Assembly (NCBI GenBank): GCA_905250885.1
Contig: CAJNOQ010000514.1
Span: 1-48,440, forward strand
Direction of reading: 5' to 3'
DNA: 48,440 nucleotides
DNA from: Didymodactylos carnosus
Lineage: Eukaryota > Rotifera > Eurotatoria > Philodinida > Philodinidae
This document shows, one piece after another, positions 46,960 to 48,440 of the stretch; the stretch's first letter is position 1; the number at the start of each line of letters is the position of its first letter. Under the pieces are notes generated by a model. The model was given only the letters and a program-made list of their open reading frames with translations, ran no database searches and had not been told where the DNA came from. Both the position numbers and the translations under genes were made by a program.

Positions 46960-48314
46960 TTGTCAAAATGAAAGAAAACTAAAATAAAAGCAAACCAATA
47001 TCTGATAAATTGATATGGAAAATAAAATTCAGAGTCTAGATAATATATAGCGATAGAATCTTTAGACGTTATTATAATGCGAGATTAATGAGTATTGACG
47101 GGCTCTTCAGCTCAAAATGGGTCAATCTACCTCATAACCTCTTACACTTGAAGTATACAGTGGTATAAATTTCTAATCTGTTCAATGGAAAATGACTGCT
47201 AAAAGGACATATGTACAATCTGACTATCTTTTTTTGTGGATGAAACAGAATCCTTCCTTTTTGAGTATTGACTTTATTCGTCTTATGACATACTTTTGAA
47301 ATGAAAAGGAAATCAAAAAATTCCATTGACAAATACACATGGAAATATTTACTAAACATTTCGGTTTAACAAATATAGACGAAAAGATGACGTAAAAAAA
47401 ACGTACAAGGCGTATCAGTTAACGACAACGAGCTTTGTAGCTACTTTAAATTGACGTAAACTGTATCCTTGTAGATTCTTGTTTTTTTCAATTCAACTCA
47501 TACAATACTCATACAATACAAATACATAAAAGCAGTTCCGAACTGTTTTTATTTAATAAAGTTTACATCAGCTGTTTTTATGGACTTAAGTCAGACTTAA
47601 ATGTATAAAATTAACACGTAAGTATACAAAACGAAGACTTAGACTTAGTTAAGTCGAGCACTTAAGAATTTTTATGAAACACCCTCCAGGACCATATATA
47701 ATTCTTGAAAATATCTTAAATCAATCAGCGTTTTCGACATAACTTTGGCAAGGTGGGAGAAGTTTTATTGAGCAACTCCAAAAAATTTTCTGAGCACGTT
47801 TTTTCTCAAAAAATTTAGCTGATAACCAAAAACTGAAGTCAACTTTTCTGAGTGAGAAAACTTTTTTATGAACTAAGTAAATATCTTTCTCAGATGAGTA
47901 ATTTATTTCAAACAATGTAAAGGTATTCCGCCCTACCCCCACCTAATCGAAAACGCTGAACCAATCACTGTTTTTTACGTGTATACAGAAGAAAAACTCA
48001 AAGAATGATGAAAAAACAGCAGTCACTGAGTCAAAAGAGTAGTAAAGAAAAAAGAATAAGTTTAAATGAGTTTAAAATTTGGTTCACACCTTTTCATGCA
48101 ATTCCTCACGATTAGAACACACCTACATACAATTCTTATTAACGCCATAGCAAAAAAGAGAATGATACCTAGGCATGCACCATTTTTTAACTAGCGTTGG
48201 GGCATCCGGGAGAATTGCTACAAATCAGTTATCACGATTCTCTTAGAGCTGTAAAACATCTAATTTTGTAGAAAAATGTTTGCTCTACAAAATGCATTTG
48301 TTAAAAGAATTCCA
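46960..48314. other. Upstream region of ACSL to the right-edge palindrome
   Basis: AT-rich, no exon recognised on either strand. It must contain the ACSL promoter and 5' untranslated region, but no core promoter motif could be assigned with confidence. Short repeats of GACTTAA/TTAAGTC words occur near 47580-47670. Confidence 0.5.
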
Positions 48315-48440
48315 GAATCATTTCTAAGAAAACTCAGAGCATTCTAAAATGTACTAAATTACGAAAAAAAACTGTTCGAACAGTTTTTTTTCGTAATTTA
48401 GTACATTTTAGAATGCTCTGAGTTTTCTTAGAAATGATTC
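48315..48440. repeat. Perfect spacerless palindrome cut by the window edge
   Basis: The DNA from 48315 to 48377 is repeated exactly as its reverse complement from 48378 to 48440, with no spacer and no mismatch. The centre is GTTCGAAC flanked by A8 and T8 runs. The arm is at least 63 bases and may continue beyond the window, in which case sequence left of 48315 would reappear inverted. It may be a true palindrome junction, a foldback element, or an assembly artefact at a contig end. Confidence 0.9.

Noticed and set aside
1-48440. CRISPR arrays, bacterial operons, LTR or virus-derived elements
   Set aside because: No regularly spaced direct repeats, no ribosome-binding-site-led gene clusters, and no LTR pair or capsid/envelope-like frame was seen; all clear genes have spliceosomal introns.

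Overview
This window is animal nuclear DNA. It is AT-rich and its genes are split by GT-AG introns, most of them only 53-71 bases long with a few much larger. Three multi-exon genes can be followed codon by codon: a Shal/Kv4 voltage-gated potassium channel (minus strand, 15180 to 7911), a CCDC42/CFAP73-like ciliary coiled-coil protein (plus strand, 30042 to 35372) and a long-chain acyl-CoA synthetase of the ACSL1/5/6 type (minus strand, 46959 to 43357). Shal and ACSL indicate a metazoan. The tiny introns, the AT bias and the crowd of foldback elements would fit a rotifer, perhaps a bdelloid, but that is inference and no sequence here proves it.

Layout. 1-7.5 kb is repeat-rich and mostly non-coding. 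It has one possible first coding exon (3544-3421, minus), a 78-bp MITE with an 8-9 bp target duplication, and a nested palindrome at 5874-6823 whose inner arms each carry a hammerhead-ribozyme-like motif. 7.9-15.2 kb is Shal; its 3.75-kb fifth intron holds a decayed antisense LINE and a 953-bp long-terminal-inverted-repeat element. A weak three-exon chain lies head-to-head with Shal at 15.4-15.8 kb. 15.8-30.0 kb is a gene desert with microsatellites and several foldback elements. 30.0-35.4 kb is the CCDC42-like gene, whose last intron is filled by a repeat cluster. 35.4-43.3 kb holds a 5'-truncated LINE copy with perfect 16-bp target duplications and a series of nested inverted repeats. 43.4-47.0 kb is ACSL. 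47.0-48.4 kb is non-coding and ends inside a perfect spacerless palindrome that runs into the window edge.

The three genes have unrelated jobs (membrane excitability, cilia, fatty-acid activation) and nothing suggests co-regulation. The exon models rest on reading-frame continuity, splice consensus and family similarity: coding totals divide exactly into 692, 594 and 713 codons plus stop. No tRNA, rRNA or CRISPR array, and no LTR or virus-derived element, was recognised. The most unusual content is the density and nesting of inverted-repeat elements, and the paired hammerhead-like motifs.
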